Below, one piece after another: positions 10,430 to 20,104 of a stretch of 64,000 nucleotides of DNA. The notes beneath the pieces were generated by a model. It did not search any database and was not told the origin of the DNA. It was given only the letters and a program-made list of their open reading frames with translations. Where the stretch lies: assembly GCF_000426505.1 (NCBI RefSeq), contig NZ_AUFM01000011.1:1674001-1738000 (forward strand), given 5' to 3'. Every line of letters begins with the position of its first letter. The first letter of the stretch is position 1. The position numbers and the translations under genes were made by a program. Origin of the DNA: Nisaea denitrificans DSM 18348. Its GTDB lineage: Bacteria; Pseudomonadota; Alphaproteobacteria; Thalassobaculales; Thalassobaculaceae.

Positions 10430-10918
10430 ATGACAATCAGATATGTGGCGGGGGCCCGGGTGACGCGATTTCTGACGGGATTTTTCATACTGTTACTGCT
10501 CGCGGGCGGAGCTTCCGCGCAAGGCACCGGCCCGGCAATCGGCACGATAAAGGTTTCCAGCGGCGAGGCCTCGGTGCAGCGGGGCGGCACGATGATGACC
10601 GCCAGCGAGGGGCTGGACGTGCAGCACCAGGATATCTTGCTGACCGGACCAAACGGCGCGCTCGGGGTCACCCTGAATGACGGCACACTGATTTCCCTCG
10701 GCCCGAATTCCCGTTTCGAGTTCGCGGAGTTCGAATTCGCACCGCAACGCAACAGCTTCAGTTTCTTCGGGAAAATTCTCGAAGGCACGATGGTGTACCA
10801 GTCCGGCCGGATCGGCCATATCGCACCTGAAAAAACCCGTATCGAGACACCGCTGTCTGTCATTGCCGTTCGCGGAACCCGCTTCGCGGTCCGCGTTCCG
10901 GCCGGCGCGGGGAACTAG
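10430..10918 (+). CDS. FecR-domain exported protein
   Basis: A 162-residue protein with a signal peptide (FLTGFFILLLLAGGASA, cleavage after Ala-Ser-Ala near residue 30) and one FecR domain. The repeated pattern is IKVSSGEASVQRGG, VQHQDILLTGPNGALGVTLNDGTLISLGPNSRFE. It resembles FecR modules that occur beside CHASE2 sensors rather than anti-sigma FecR, since no sigma factor gene is adjacent. A GTG at 10460 is an alternative start. It is followed 3 bp later by the OmpA-type lipoprotein, so the two are probably co-transcribed. Confidence 0.8.
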   Translation: MTIRYVAGARVTRFLTGFFILLLLAGGASAQGTGPAIGTIKVSSGEASVQRGGTMMTASEGLDVQHQDILLTGPNGALGVTLNDGTLISLGPNSRFEFAEFEFAPQRNSFSFFGKILEGTMVYQSGRIGHIAPEKTRIETPLSVIAVRGTRFAVRVPAGAGN

Positions 10919-10921
10919 GAC

Positions 10922-11977
10922 ATGTTCATGCAGACCCCGACTTCAAAACGCCACGGCACCGTACGATCCGGCTTCGCGGCCCTGCTGCTCGCGTTTTCCG
11001 TCAGTGCCTGTGCCATCGGCCCGTACGACACGGAAGAGCTGGCGGGCATGACGCCGCCGGACTCCCAGTTCCTGCAAAGTCTCAGCGGGGAATATGTGGC
11101 GCTCGGCGACCTTGAACGCGCCGAATATGACTGGCCGGACACTGCCAGATTCTACGACCGCGCCATCCGCGCCGGCAAAGGCGAGATGGTCGAGCCCGAG
11201 ACTATGGACCAGAGGGATCTGGATCCGGCGGGCCGAGAGGAGCTTAACAAAGCACGAGATAAACTGACCGCCTTGTTCGCTGCCGGCGCCCGTTCCGTCG
11301 CAGGATCGAGCAGCGCCAGTGCCCAGGGCGGTTTCGACTGCTGGATGCAGGAACTCGAAGAGGGGCACCAGCCAGACGACATCGCAAAGTGCCGGGAGAT
11401 GTTCCTTGCGGCCCTTTCGGATGTGGAAGCCACCGTCAAAGGCGCGCTTGTTGTCCTGCTGCCGGAGGAAGACGGAAAGCTCGGTGTGATCCGTGTTGAA
11501 AACCAGCAGGGCTCCGTCACTCTTGACACCTCCCGGGCCAGCGCCCTGGTTGCCCGGACAGATGCCGCGCCCAAGGCTACCGGTACTTTCGCGCCGGACG
11601 ATGTCCGGGTTGTTTTCGGCGCGGCGATTGCCGCCGGTCCGACCCCACCGGTGACGTTCATGCTCTATTTCGAACAGGGCACAGATGTTCTCACCCCCGA
11701 ATCCCTGATCCTGCTCGACAAGGTTCTGGAGACAATCAGCCAGCGCAAGTTGCCTCAGGTGGAAGTCTCCGGCCACACGGACAGCTCCGGCTCAGCGGAT
11801 TTCAACGACCGGCTTGCCCTTGATCGCGCGAGCATCGTCGGACAAGAGGTCCTGAATCTTGGGGTTCCGGAAGAAGTGCTGACGGTGGAGTCCTATGGCG
11901 AACGGGCGCCTGTCGTCCCCACGGCGGACGGAGTGTCCGAGCCCCGTAACCGGCGTGTCGAAATCGTCATTCGATAA
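10922..11977 (+). CDS. OmpA-family lipoprotein
   Basis: A 351-residue envelope protein. The N-terminal lipobox is V27-S-A-C30 after a hydrophobic stretch, so the mature protein should be lipidated. The C-terminal OmpA/MotB peptidoglycan-binding domain covers about residues 240-350, with YFEQGTDVLTPESL, VEVSGHTDSSGS, LALDRA and the closing EPRNRRVEIVI. The middle region (about 40-230) is unassigned. It may anchor a sensory assembly to the cell wall with the FecR protein upstream and the CHASE2 kinase downstream. Confidence 0.88.
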   Translation: MFMQTPTSKRHGTVRSGFAALLLAFSVSACAIGPYDTEELAGMTPPDSQFLQSLSGEYVALGDLERAEYDWPDTARFYDRAIRAGKGEMVEPETMDQRDLDPAGREELNKARDKLTALFAAGARSVAGSSSASAQGGFDCWMQELEEGHQPDDIAKCREMFLAALSDVEATVKGALVVLLPEEDGKLGVIRVENQQGSVTLDTSRASALVARTDAAPKATGTFAPDDVRVVFGAAIAAGPTPPVTFMLYFEQGTDVLTPESLILLDKVLETISQRKLPQVEVSGHTDSSGSADFNDRLALDRASIVGQEVLNLGVPEEVLTVESYGERAPVVPTADGVSEPRNRRVEIVIR

Positions 11978-12166
11978 GGTCCTTTGACACCATAGCCCCG
12001 TTTCAACCCCGACGAGGATGTGGCGACCCGCCAGTACCCGCTATTCTGGTTCACCTGCGCCTCACTTGACGCTAGGGTCCGAGCGGAAACCGGCCGGGCA
12101 AACAACAGAGAGTACGCACAGAGGCAATCGCAACGCGGTCGTCAATGGCGCCTCCATGAGGCATGA

Positions 12167-15067
12167 ATGGAAGGCAGCAGAGGCAGCACTACAGGCTTCA
12201 AGAAGCCTGAAGAGCAAAGCGACTTTCCGTGGCTCGACGGCCCGGAAGACGGGCAGCCGCGCCGCCTGATCCGACAGAGCCGCCTTATCGGCAGCGGCCT
12301 CCTGCTCTTGCTGGTCCTCCTCCGCGTTCTCGACGTCACGCCGGTCCAGGTCCTGAGGCTATGGGGTTTCGATCTGCTGCTTCAGACGCGGGCTCCGCAC
12401 ACCGAGGCGTCCCCTGTCGTCGCGGTCGACGTTAATGACGAAAGCCTCGCCCATCTCGGCCAATGGCCCTGGCCGCGTAGATATTATGTCGAGCTTGTGG
12501 ACCACCTGCGCGAAGCCGGGGCGGCGATGGTCGTCTTTAATATCCTGTTCTCAGAGCCGGACCGTATGTCACCCGAGAATCTGGCGGCCACTCTCCCCGG
12601 GCTGGGGCCAGACCTGCGCCGCAATCTGTCGGACCTCGGCAGCTACGATGTTGCACTCGCAGCCGCCATGCAGACCATTCCCACCGTCACTGCGGCCGCA
12701 GCCCAGACACCCGGCCACCCAGTGGCCACAGCCCAGAGCCGACCCGGGCGCTTTGCTGTTCGTGGCCCTCCAGACGTCGGCGCGCTTCCCGGCATTTCCG
12801 GTATCATAGAAAGTGTCGCGCCAATCGGCCCGGCAGGCGTCGGCGAAGGGATTGTCAATCTGCTCCCCGAGCCCGACGGCGCCGCACGGCGGGTTCCCGC
12901 AGCCTTTCGCGTCGGAGAGACATTCGCGCCTGGCCTTGCCCTGGAAGCGGCTCGGGTCGCGCTCGGCCAGACCAGCATGTTGCTGGAAGTTCCGTCCGCA
13001 CTGGGGATGTCCGGAATATCCATTGGGCCGTTGTTCGTGCCTACGGATCGCATGGGCCGGATCTGGATCGATACGGCCGTCCCGGAACGTATCAGCAGGC
13101 TTGCAGCGCATGAGATCCTGCGGAACAACGTACCGGATGGAGAGCTTGCCGGACGTATAGTCGTCATCGGAACGTCAGCCTCCGGCGTCGGGGAGACAGT
13201 CCGTTCCGGCGCGGGAGACACCATGTCCGGATTGCATCTGCAGGCTCTCGCCCTGGATACGATTGTGACCGGGCGGACACCGTTGCGAGACCGGAGCCTC
13301 GCTGTGGCGGAAATTACCGCCGCACTCGTCCTGGGGCTTCTGCTGACATGGCTTCTGCCGCGCACGCCCCTGGCCTGGAAGCCCGCTACCGCTCTTGCCA
13401 CTGTCGCTGTCCTGATAACAGCTTCCGTTGCCGCCTACGGCACCAGCGGGGCTTTGATCGATTCAAGCTTCCCCGTTATTGCCGTGCTGATGCTGACCGG
13501 AAATTTTGTGCTTGCCGATTTTCGCAGCGAAACGCTCTTGCGCCGTCGCAACGAAACATCACTGAAACAGCATGACACCTACTTCCGGGAGGTCGTCGAC
13601 GCCAGTTTCGATGCCATCGTGACGATTGGCGGAGATGCCAAAGTCCGCACGGCAAACCGGGCGGCGGGCCAGATATTCGGCATCCCCGCGACTGAGCTTA
13701 TCGGACATTCCATCGGCGGGCGCCTTTCCGGCGACTGGGCCTGCGGACTCGCGGCAGCCCCGGCGGACATTCTGCGGAAAACAGCCGCCGAGCCAACGAC
13801 AATCGAGACAGGAATACTGGATCCGGAAACTTCCTCCGTCATTCGCCCAACCGAAATCACCCTCGCGGAATCCATTGCCGGTCCGGACCGCGTTTTCGTC
13901 CTGGTGCTGCGGGATATCAGCGACCGCAAATCCGCCGAGGAGTCCGCTGAACGCGCCTCCCATCGCCTGCGCGAAGGTATTGATGCGATCTCCGACGGCT
14001 TTGTTCTGTACTCACCCGACCGACAGCTGATCCTATGCAACGATCATTTCCGCAGGATGCTTGGCGGTGCCGGGGATGCTGCCGTCACCGGCGTGTTTTA
14101 TGCTGATCTGCTGAAGCACTATCTCGTCTGCCGCGGTGTGTCCCTCGCAGACGATGAAAAGGCGAAAACCTGGCTCGATGACAGGCTTCGCCATTTCGCC
14201 TCTTCCGTCGAACCCTATGAGCTGAAAACGGACGACGACCAGTGGTTTCGAGTAGACAAAAGACGGACGGCGGAAGGCGGCATGGTCTGCGTCTATTCGA
14301 ATATCACGGAGCTTAAAAACCGCGAAATCGAACTAAAGGCCGCGAAGGAACAGGCTGAATTGGCCAGCCTCGCCAAATCCCAGTTCCTCGCCAACATGAG
14401 CCACGAATTACGCACACCGCTGAACGCGATCATCGGCTTTGCCGACATGATGCGGGGCGAGCCATTCGGGCCTCTCGGGAACCAGCGCTACGTCGACTAT
14501 GCCAGCGATATTTCGGACAGTGGTTCGCGGCTGCTGAAAATGATCGAGCAGATCCTCGAATTCGCGCGCCTGGAAAAACTCCAGTCCCGGATAGAAAACT
14601 CCGTGACCAGCCTGACGGAAACAATCCATGCGGCGGTTACCGACCTGACACCAGCCGCACGCGAACATGCTGTTTCCGTAAAACTCGACCTGACAAACCC
14701 TCTGCCCGCCCTGCGGGCCGACCCGCAGATGCTATACCAGATCGCCCAGAACCTTCTGGCGAACGCCGTGAAATTCTCCGCTTCCGGATCGGAAGTAACA
14801 ATCCACAGTATGCTCGATGACGAGCGACGGATTGTCCTCTCGATCCAGGATCAAGGCATTGGGATTCCGCCCGAGCTGATCGAAAGCATCACCCAACCCT
14901 TCTGGCAACGGCCCGGTGCGATGACCAGTTCCGGCGAGGGAGTCGGACTCGGCCTCGCCATCGTCAAGGCACATGTGGAGGCACATGAGGCGAGTATGGA
15001 AGTAGACAGCACGGCAGGCAGCGGCACGATAGTGACGATCACCTTCCCCGCATCGCGCACGGTCTGA
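12167..15067 (+). CDS. CHASE2-PAS sensor histidine kinase
   Basis: Membrane sensor kinase of 966 residues. An N-terminal helix (about 40-60) precedes a CHASE2 extracytoplasmic domain (about 65-370, with PVVAVDVNDESLAHLGQWPWPR). Three short helices (about 375-450) follow, then two PAS regions (about 465-590 and 600-720). The HisKA box is SHELRTPLNAIIGF with phosphoacceptor His746. The ATPase domain has N-box QNLLANAVKF, GIGIPPELI and GVGLGLAIV. No response regulator lies next to it, so its partner is elsewhere. It follows the FecR and OmpA genes after 189 bp. Confidence 0.93.
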   Translation: MEGSRGSTTGFKKPEEQSDFPWLDGPEDGQPRRLIRQSRLIGSGLLLLLVLLRVLDVTPVQVLRLWGFDLLLQTRAPHTEASPVVAVDVNDESLAHLGQWPWPRRYYVELVDHLREAGAAMVVFNILFSEPDRMSPENLAATLPGLGPDLRRNLSDLGSYDVALAAAMQTIPTVTAAAAQTPGHPVATAQSRPGRFAVRGPPDVGALPGISGIIESVAPIGPAGVGEGIVNLLPEPDGAARRVPAAFRVGETFAPGLALEAARVALGQTSMLLEVPSALGMSGISIGPLFVPTDRMGRIWIDTAVPERISRLAAHEILRNNVPDGELAGRIVVIGTSASGVGETVRSGAGDTMSGLHLQALALDTIVTGRTPLRDRSLAVAEITAALVLGLLLTWLLPRTPLAWKPATALATVAVLITASVAAYGTSGALIDSSFPVIAVLMLTGNFVLADFRSETLLRRRNETSLKQHDTYFREVVDASFDAIVTIGGDAKVRTANRAAGQIFGIPATELIGHSIGGRLSGDWACGLAAAPADILRKTAAEPTTIETGILDPETSSVIRPTEITLAESIAGPDRVFVLVLRDISDRKSAEESAERASHRLREGIDAISDGFVLYSPDRQLILCNDHFRRMLGGAGDAAVTGVFYADLLKHYLVCRGVSLADDEKAKTWLDDRLRHFASSVEPYELKTDDDQWFRVDKRRTAEGGMVCVYSNITELKNREIELKAAKEQAELASLAKSQFLANMSHELRTPLNAIIGFADMMRGEPFGPLGNQRYVDYASDISDSGSRLLKMIEQILEFARLEKLQSRIENSVTSLTETIHAAVTDLTPAAREHAVSVKLDLTNPLPALRADPQMLYQIAQNLLANAVKFSASGSEVTIHSMLDDERRIVLSIQDQGIGIPPELIESITQPFWQRPGAMTSSGEGVGLGLAIVKAHVEAHEASMEVDSTAGSGTIVTITFPASRTV

Positions 15068-15086
15068 GCTGGTTCCGGATCGCCGG

Positions 15087-15761
15087 TTACGCCTGGCGAC
15101 CCTCGACTTCGGCCGACGACGGCGCCGCGTCGGGATCAGTCGCCCGGAGCCGATAGGCTGCAGCCTTAGGGGCCCAGTCCCGCCAGAGAACGCCGAGATC
15201 CTTCAGCGGATCGGTCGAGAAATCGACGCGGATGTCCGCATCCATCAATCCTTCGTCGCCGAGCACCTTCAGCCCGGCCGATTGCAGCGGTTCACGTTCG
15301 CTGCCGGCAGCCTCGCCAGCGAGCATACCCGCCTGCAGACGCTCCTCAAGCGGACCCATTGCCTCTTCAAAGGCGCGGACCATTTCGGGCAGGACATCGG
15401 CAGAGCCGAGGAAATTGCCGAGCGCGAGACTGTTAGCCCCCTCACACCCACCGCAATGATCGAGACAGGATGCCCCGGTATAATGTAGCGGCGCTCCTGT
15501 CGATGTCAGGATGCCGAGCTGGCGCCAGTGCGGTGCCGTCGCCGCCGCGCGCATGGCAGCCAGCGTTTCGGCAGCATCTTTGCTCTTCTGCCAGGCCGCG
15601 ATCCCGACCGCGTGCAGACGCGGATCCGTACGCGCCTGAGAGAAGACGACACAGCCGTCGACGATGGCGCCCACACGAGCACCGACACAGACGGACGAAG
15701 TGGCAACGGCAAACCCTATACGGCCGGTTTCCGTGCAGCGTCCTGCGAGAGAAAAGGTCAT
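15087..15761 (-). CDS. DUF1028 (Ntn-hydrolase-superfamily-like) protein
   Basis: A 224-residue protein of the DUF1028 family (COG3342), assigned by fold to the Ntn-hydrolase superfamily and of unknown function. It begins MTFSLAGRC; removal of the initiator Met would expose Thr2 as a possible N-terminal nucleophile. It also has GFAVATSSVCVGARV and the HxGxSCLDHCGG and LALGNFL segments seen in the family. It overlaps the N-carbamoylase gene by four bases, so the two are translationally coupled and probably act in one pathway. A second family member is at 23203. Confidence 0.88.
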   Translation of the reverse strand: MTFSLAGRCTETGRIGFAVATSSVCVGARVGAIVDGCVVFSQARTDPRLHAVGIAAWQKSKDAAETLAAMRAAATAPHWRQLGILTSTGAPLHYTGASCLDHCGGCEGANSLALGNFLGSADVLPEMVRAFEEAMGPLEERLQAGMLAGEAAGSEREPLQSAGLKVLGDEGLMDADIRVDFSTDPLKDLGVLWRDWAPKAAAYRLRATDPDAAPSSAEVEGRQA

Positions 15762-16693
15762 TCCGTCACCTCAATGCCGGTTTGCGCGGTGATCGGCCCA
15801 TAATGCTCGATCCGGCGATGCCGTGCGAAATCGAAGACGGACCGGCGAATATAAGCGCCAAGGTCGAGATCGCAGTTATAGGCGATAACCTCATCGTCCT
15901 CGGAAACGGCGCGGGCCACGACCTCACCGGTCGGCGCGACGATGGCGGAACCGCCGATCATCGCGAAACCGTCCTCGGAGCCGCATTTGGCCGCCGCCAT
16001 GACCCAGGCGCCGTTCTGATAGGCGGCGGATTTCAGGCTGAGCCGGTTATGGAATTCACGCAGATGTGCCGGTTCCGGATGATGGATGTTCCGCGTCGGT
16101 GTGTTGTAGCCAAGCATGAAGACCTCTGCCCCGCGCAGTGCCATGACGCGGAAAGTCTCCGGCCAGCGCCGGTCGTTGCAGATGCACATGCCGAAGCGGC
16201 CCGATGGGGTCTTGAATGCCGGGAACCCGAGGTCGCCGACCTCGAAATAGCGCTTCTCCAGATGTTCGAACTCGCGATCGCCGATCGGGTCTTTCGTGCC
16301 CGGAAGATGGATCTTGCGATATTTGCCGAGGATCGCACCGTCGGGACCAACGAGAACAGAGGTATTGAAGCGCCGGGTCCGGCCGCCCTCTTCCAGCTTT
16401 TCCGCATAGCCGAGATAGAAGCCGATGCCGAGTGCCTTGGCTTCCTCGAACAGCGGCAGCATCGCCAGTGAAGGCAACCCCTCCTCGAAGAAGACATCGT
16501 ACTCTTCCGGGTTGTCATAGATGTATCGCGGGAAAAACGTGGTCAGGGCCAGTTCCGGAAAGGTGACCCAGCGGGCGCCGTGAGAGTGGGCCTCGCGCAG
16601 CATTTCAACAAGGCGCGCAACCACCTGGGCCTTCGTGTCATGAAGGTGGACAGGGCCCATTTGGGCGACGGCGAATACTTCTTTCCGGCTCAT
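15758..16693 (-). CDS. N-carbamoyl-D-amino-acid hydrolase-like nitrilase-family enzyme
   Basis: A 311-residue C-N hydrolase. Counting from the ATG at 16693, the catalytic triad falls on Glu47 (TFPELAL), Lys127 (KYRKIHLPG) and Cys172 (MCICNDRRW), the same numbering as in Agrobacterium D-carbamoylase. The ATG at 16693 has a GAGGAGGG ribosome binding site, whereas an upstream ATG at 16720 has none. It should release carbamate from an N-carbamoyl (ureido) compound, giving an amino acid or amine. It is coupled to the DUF1028 gene and divergent from a LysR gene. Confidence 0.9.
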   Translation of the reverse strand: MSRKEVFAVAQMGPVHLHDTKAQVVARLVEMLREAHSHGARWVTFPELALTTFFPRYIYDNPEEYDVFFEEGLPSLAMLPLFEEAKALGIGFYLGYAEKLEEGGRTRRFNTSVLVGPDGAILGKYRKIHLPGTKDPIGDREFEHLEKRYFEVGDLGFPAFKTPSGRFGMCICNDRRWPETFRVMALRGAEVFMLGYNTPTRNIHHPEPAHLREFHNRLSLKSAAYQNGAWVMAAAKCGSEDGFAMIGGSAIVAPTGEVVARAVSEDDEVIAYNCDLDLGAYIRRSVFDFARHRRIEHYGPITAQTGIEVTE

Positions 16694-16749
16694 GAAAGCC
16701 CTCCTCTTCGGCTCCGACACATGAAGTGCTAGACGAGCGAAGTATCACC

Positions 16750-16791
16750 GTGAAATAAAATTGGCAGGCGACTTAATAAGGTGAAATTATT
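16750..16791. promoter_or_regulatory. Repeated GTGAAAT motifs in a divergent LysR intergenic region
   Basis: GTGAAAT occurs at 16750-16756 and 16781-16787, 31 bp apart, about three helical turns. The second copy lies inside an inverted repeat AATAA-GGTGAAA-TTATT at 16775-16791. The stretch lies between the divergent N-carbamoylase and LysR genes, where a LysR protein normally binds. Confidence 0.35.
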
Positions 16792-16794
16792 GCC

Positions 16795-17715
16795 ATGATC
16801 AATGCACGCCAGCTCGAAGTGCTCTGCACCGTCATCGAAGTGGGCACGACGGCACGGGCCGCGGACCTCCTGAATGTCAGCCAACCGGCTGTGAGCAACA
16901 TGATTCGTCACACCGAGGATCTGGTAGGCTTTCCTCTTTTCGTGCGCGAACGGGGCCGGCTGGTACCGACCCGCGAGGCCCAGCATATTGCGCAAGAAGC
17001 GCAGTATCTTTTCATGCAGCAGAAACGCGTTGAGAACATCATCAACGAATTGCGCGGTGGCACGGTCGGCCGGCTCCATCTCGTGGCCACGCCATCGATC
17101 GGCCATGGGATCCTGCCGCGCGTGATTGCCGAGTTCGTCAGGAACAAGCCGAAGCTGAAGCTGTCAATCGAGCTTGGAAGCATCGACGAGAATATCGAGA
17201 AACTGGTCAGCGGGCGGGCCGATCTCGGCCTCTCCATCACCCCGCCCCGCCATTCCATGCTGTCCGTCCGCCCAGTTGCCGAAGGCCGGATGATGTGCGT
17301 CTGCCCGATCGATCATGAAATGGCCCTGTCGGAACGGGTGAACGTCACCGACCTCAATCACGTGAAACATATCTCCTACGCAGCCGGCACTCCGCTCGGC
17401 CAGATCATCGACACGGTTTTCTCGAAACAGGGTCTGGAACGGCGCTATTTCTGTGAAGTCCGACACACTGCGACCGCGCTGGAGATGGCAATCGCCGGGC
17501 TGGGTGTTGCCCTCGTGGACAGCTTTGCCTTGTTCGGCCGGGACCTCACCACGCTCTCGGCCCGTCCGACCCATCCCGTCCTGCCCCTCAGCCTTCATTG
17601 CATTTCCTGCAACCTGTTCCCGACATCGAACCTGGCACTCCAGTTCCAGAGGTTCTTCAGCGACTTTCTGAAAAATCACGACATTCCAGCGACCAAGCCA
17701 ACACCTATAAACTGA
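16795..17715 (+). CDS. LysR family transcriptional regulator
   Basis: A 306-residue regulator with an N-terminal winged helix-turn-helix (TARAADLLNVSQPAVSNMIRHTED, about residues 18-42) and an effector-binding domain. Related to regulators of nitrogen and amino-acid catabolism genes. It is divergent from the N-carbamoylase/DUF1028 pair and directly upstream of the polyamine-type ABC operon, so it may control both. Repeats in the divergent intergenic stretch are candidate binding sites. The inducer is unknown. Confidence 0.9.
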   Translation: MINARQLEVLCTVIEVGTTARAADLLNVSQPAVSNMIRHTEDLVGFPLFVRERGRLVPTREAQHIAQEAQYLFMQQKRVENIINELRGGTVGRLHLVATPSIGHGILPRVIAEFVRNKPKLKLSIELGSIDENIEKLVSGRADLGLSITPPRHSMLSVRPVAEGRMMCVCPIDHEMALSERVNVTDLNHVKHISYAAGTPLGQIIDTVFSKQGLERRYFCEVRHTATALEMAIAGLGVALVDSFALFGRDLTTLSARPTHPVLPLSLHCISCNLFPTSNLALQFQRFFSDFLKNHDIPATKPTPIN

Positions 17716-17831
17716 CATTATAAAACAGGAGCAAAATATTATTTTCAGGTTTTAGACCCGCATGATCTGCTCCGTCCCGATCCTGGCCGAACCGCTCCCG
17801 GCCGCCCATACAGACGGGACGCCTGCACTCT

Positions 17832-18905
17832 ATGAGCAATCCGATTCTTTCCATCCGAAACTCGGTCAAGCGCTACGGACCGGTCCATGCTTTGGATCAT
17901 GTCGATCTGGATGTCGCCGAGGGTGAGTTTCTGACCCTGCTGGGCCCGTCCGGCTCGGGAAAGACGACGCTCCTGACCGCGATTGCCGGCTTCACGGACC
18001 TGTCCGAGGGAAGTGTTTCCCTGCGCGGCCGCGACATCACGAACGAGCCGCCGGAGCACCGCGATTTCGGCATGGTTTTCCAGGGTTATGCCCTGTTCCC
18101 GACGATGACTGTGCGGCAGAATGTCGGCTTCCCCCTGAAAATCCGCAAACGCCCGGCGAGCGAGATCCGCGCACGGGTCGATGAATGCCTCGAACTGGTG
18201 CAGATGGGCGCTTATGCCGACCGCATGCCGAGCCAGCTTTCCGGCGGGCAGCAGCAGCGTATCGCCCTGGCCCGTGCTCTTTCCTTCAAGCCTCAGGTGC
18301 TGTTGCTGGATGAGCCGCTCTCCGCGCTCGACAAGAAACTCCGCGCGGACCTGCAGTGGGAGCTGAAGGCCCTGCACGACCAACTCGGCGTCACCTTCAT
18401 CTACGTAACCCACGACCAGGACGAAGCCCTCTCCATGTCCGATCGGATCGTCATCCTGAAGGATGGCAAGATCCAGCAATCCGGCATCCCGGACACACTC
18501 TACAACAAGCCGCGGACCCGTTTCGTCGCGGACTTCCTCGGCAAGTCGAATTTCCTCAGCGTCAAGGTGAAGAGCCGCGAGGGCGATCATCTCGAATGCG
18601 TCGCCGGCGAAGCGGCCTTCCCGGTGGATGCAACCGGTCATTCGGGGACCGTCGGCAACAGTGCCGAAATCGCCCTCAGGCCAGAGCGGATCCGGTTGAC
18701 GGAGCCCGGCAAGGAATTCCTGACCGGTACGGTGAAGCAGGTGAGCTATCTCGGCGAACGCTGCCAGGTGCTCCTCACCCATTCTGTTCTGGGGCAGATC
18801 CTCGTCTCCTGCCCGACCTGGAAATCCGGCATCAACCCCAACCCTGGCCTCCAGCTCGGCTTCGGCTGGGACGCGGATGCCTGTGTGATTCTCGAGGCTG
18901 AATAG
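17832..18905 (+). CDS. ABC transporter ATPase, spermidine/putrescine type (PotA-like)
   Basis: A 357-residue ATPase. Walker A is GPSGSGKTT, the signature LSGGQQQRIALARAL, Walker B LLLDEPLSALD, and the H-loop VTHDQDEA. A C-terminal TOBE domain (about 285-357) is typical of PotA, FbpC and related importers. It energises the importer completed by the binding protein and two permeases downstream. Substrate: probably a polyamine-like or other cationic nitrogen compound, judged from the family and the neighbouring oxidase. Confidence 0.93.
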   Translation: MSNPILSIRNSVKRYGPVHALDHVDLDVAEGEFLTLLGPSGSGKTTLLTAIAGFTDLSEGSVSLRGRDITNEPPEHRDFGMVFQGYALFPTMTVRQNVGFPLKIRKRPASEIRARVDECLELVQMGAYADRMPSQLSGGQQQRIALARALSFKPQVLLLDEPLSALDKKLRADLQWELKALHDQLGVTFIYVTHDQDEALSMSDRIVILKDGKIQQSGIPDTLYNKPRTRFVADFLGKSNFLSVKVKSREGDHLECVAGEAAFPVDATGHSGTVGNSAEIALRPERIRLTEPGKEFLTGTVKQVSYLGERCQVLLTHSVLGQILVSCPTWKSGINPNPGLQLGFGWDADACVILEAE

Positions 18906-18944
18906 CAACGCCTCGCAAAAGCAAGAAACAGGGGGGTCATCGAA

Positions 18945-20090
18945 ATGGAGAAAGACATGACCGAAACAACAGATTTTGAAGCCAAGGCCGATATCGCGGA
19001 GATCGCGGTAGAGCGCTACAAGCAGGGTTTGCTAACCCGTCGCGGCTTCATCGCCGCAATGGGCGCGCTGGGTATCCTGCCGGCGCTTAGCGGCAAGACA
19101 ATGGCCGCGACGACGGAAATCATCGTCGTGAACTGGGGCGGTAAAGCCAAGGACATCCTTCAGGAAGTCATGTGCGATACCTACACCAAGGAAACCGGCA
19201 TCAAGGTCACCGTGGACGGCGCCGGCCCGTCCGCCGGCAAGATCCGCGCGATGGTCGAAAGCAACGCGGTGGTCTGGGATCTTTGCGACAGCGGCGCCGG
19301 CTCGGCGCTGATCCTGGAGAAGGCTGGTGTCACCCAGCCGATCGATTACAGCATCGTCGACAAGTCCAAGGTGCTCGACGGCGCCGTCTACAACAACGGT
19401 GTCGGCAACTACGTCTATTCCTACGTGCTGGCCTCGAACCCGAAACTGCTCGGCGGTAATGTTCCGCAGAGCTGGGAAGATGTTTGGAACGTCAAAGACT
19501 TCCCGGGCATGCGGACGTTCCGCAAGTCGGTCCGCGGCATGCTGGAAAGCGCCACGATGTCCATGGGAGTTGCTCCGAAGGACGTTTACGAAGCCCTCGG
19601 CACCGATGACGGCATCAAGGCCTCCATCGACCGTTTCCGTCAGCTCCGCGAGCACGTCATCGTCTGGGGCTCCGGCAGCGACAGCCAGAACCTGTTCCTG
19701 CAGGAAGAAGTCTCGATCGGCAATATCTGGTCAACCCGCGCCCATCTGCTGAAAGACCAGATGGAAGAAGGCAGCTTCACCGTCACCTTCAATGGCGGCG
19801 TCGTCGCTCCGGGCATCTGGGTTGTCCCGAAGAGCAACCCGGCCGGCACGGAAGAGGTGATGAAGTTCATCGCCCACGCCCAGACGCCGGAACTGCAGGT
19901 CAAATGGCTTGAGATGATCGGATGCGGTCCGGCCAACCCCGCCGCTGCGGCCCTGGTGCCTGACTCGATGCAGAAATGGAACCCGTCGAGCCCGGAAAAT
20001 CTGGCCACCCAGATTATGTACAACGACACCTGGTACGCGAAGAACCAGATCTCGGCCGAAGAACTCTACGTGGACGCGCTTATCAACTAA
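18945..20090 (+). CDS. ABC transporter substrate-binding protein, PotD-like
   Basis: Periplasmic binding protein of 381 residues. It has a twin-arginine type signal (LLTRRGFIAAMGALG, residues about 30-45) behind an unusually long cytoplasmic N-terminal segment of about 28 residues. The body has EIIVVNWGGKAKDILQ, typical of the spermidine/putrescine-binding branch (SBP_bac_8). A shorter start at the ATG at 18957 is possible. A GC-rich hairpin follows directly, which probably lowers expression of the permeases relative to the binding protein. Confidence 0.9.
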   Translation: MEKDMTETTDFEAKADIAEIAVERYKQGLLTRRGFIAAMGALGILPALSGKTMAATTEIIVVNWGGKAKDILQEVMCDTYTKETGIKVTVDGAGPSAGKIRAMVESNAVVWDLCDSGAGSALILEKAGVTQPIDYSIVDKSKVLDGAVYNNGVGNYVYSYVLASNPKLLGGNVPQSWEDVWNVKDFPGMRTFRKSVRGMLESATMSMGVAPKDVYEALGTDDGIKASIDRFRQLREHVIVWGSGSDSQNLFLQEEVSIGNIWSTRAHLLKDQMEEGSFTVTFNGGVVAPGIWVVPKSNPAGTEEVMKFIAHAQTPELQVKWLEMIGCGPANPAAAALVPDSMQKWNPSSPENLATQIMYNDTWYAKNQISAEELYVDALIN

Positions 20091-20104
20091 GCCGTCCGGC
20101 GGGC

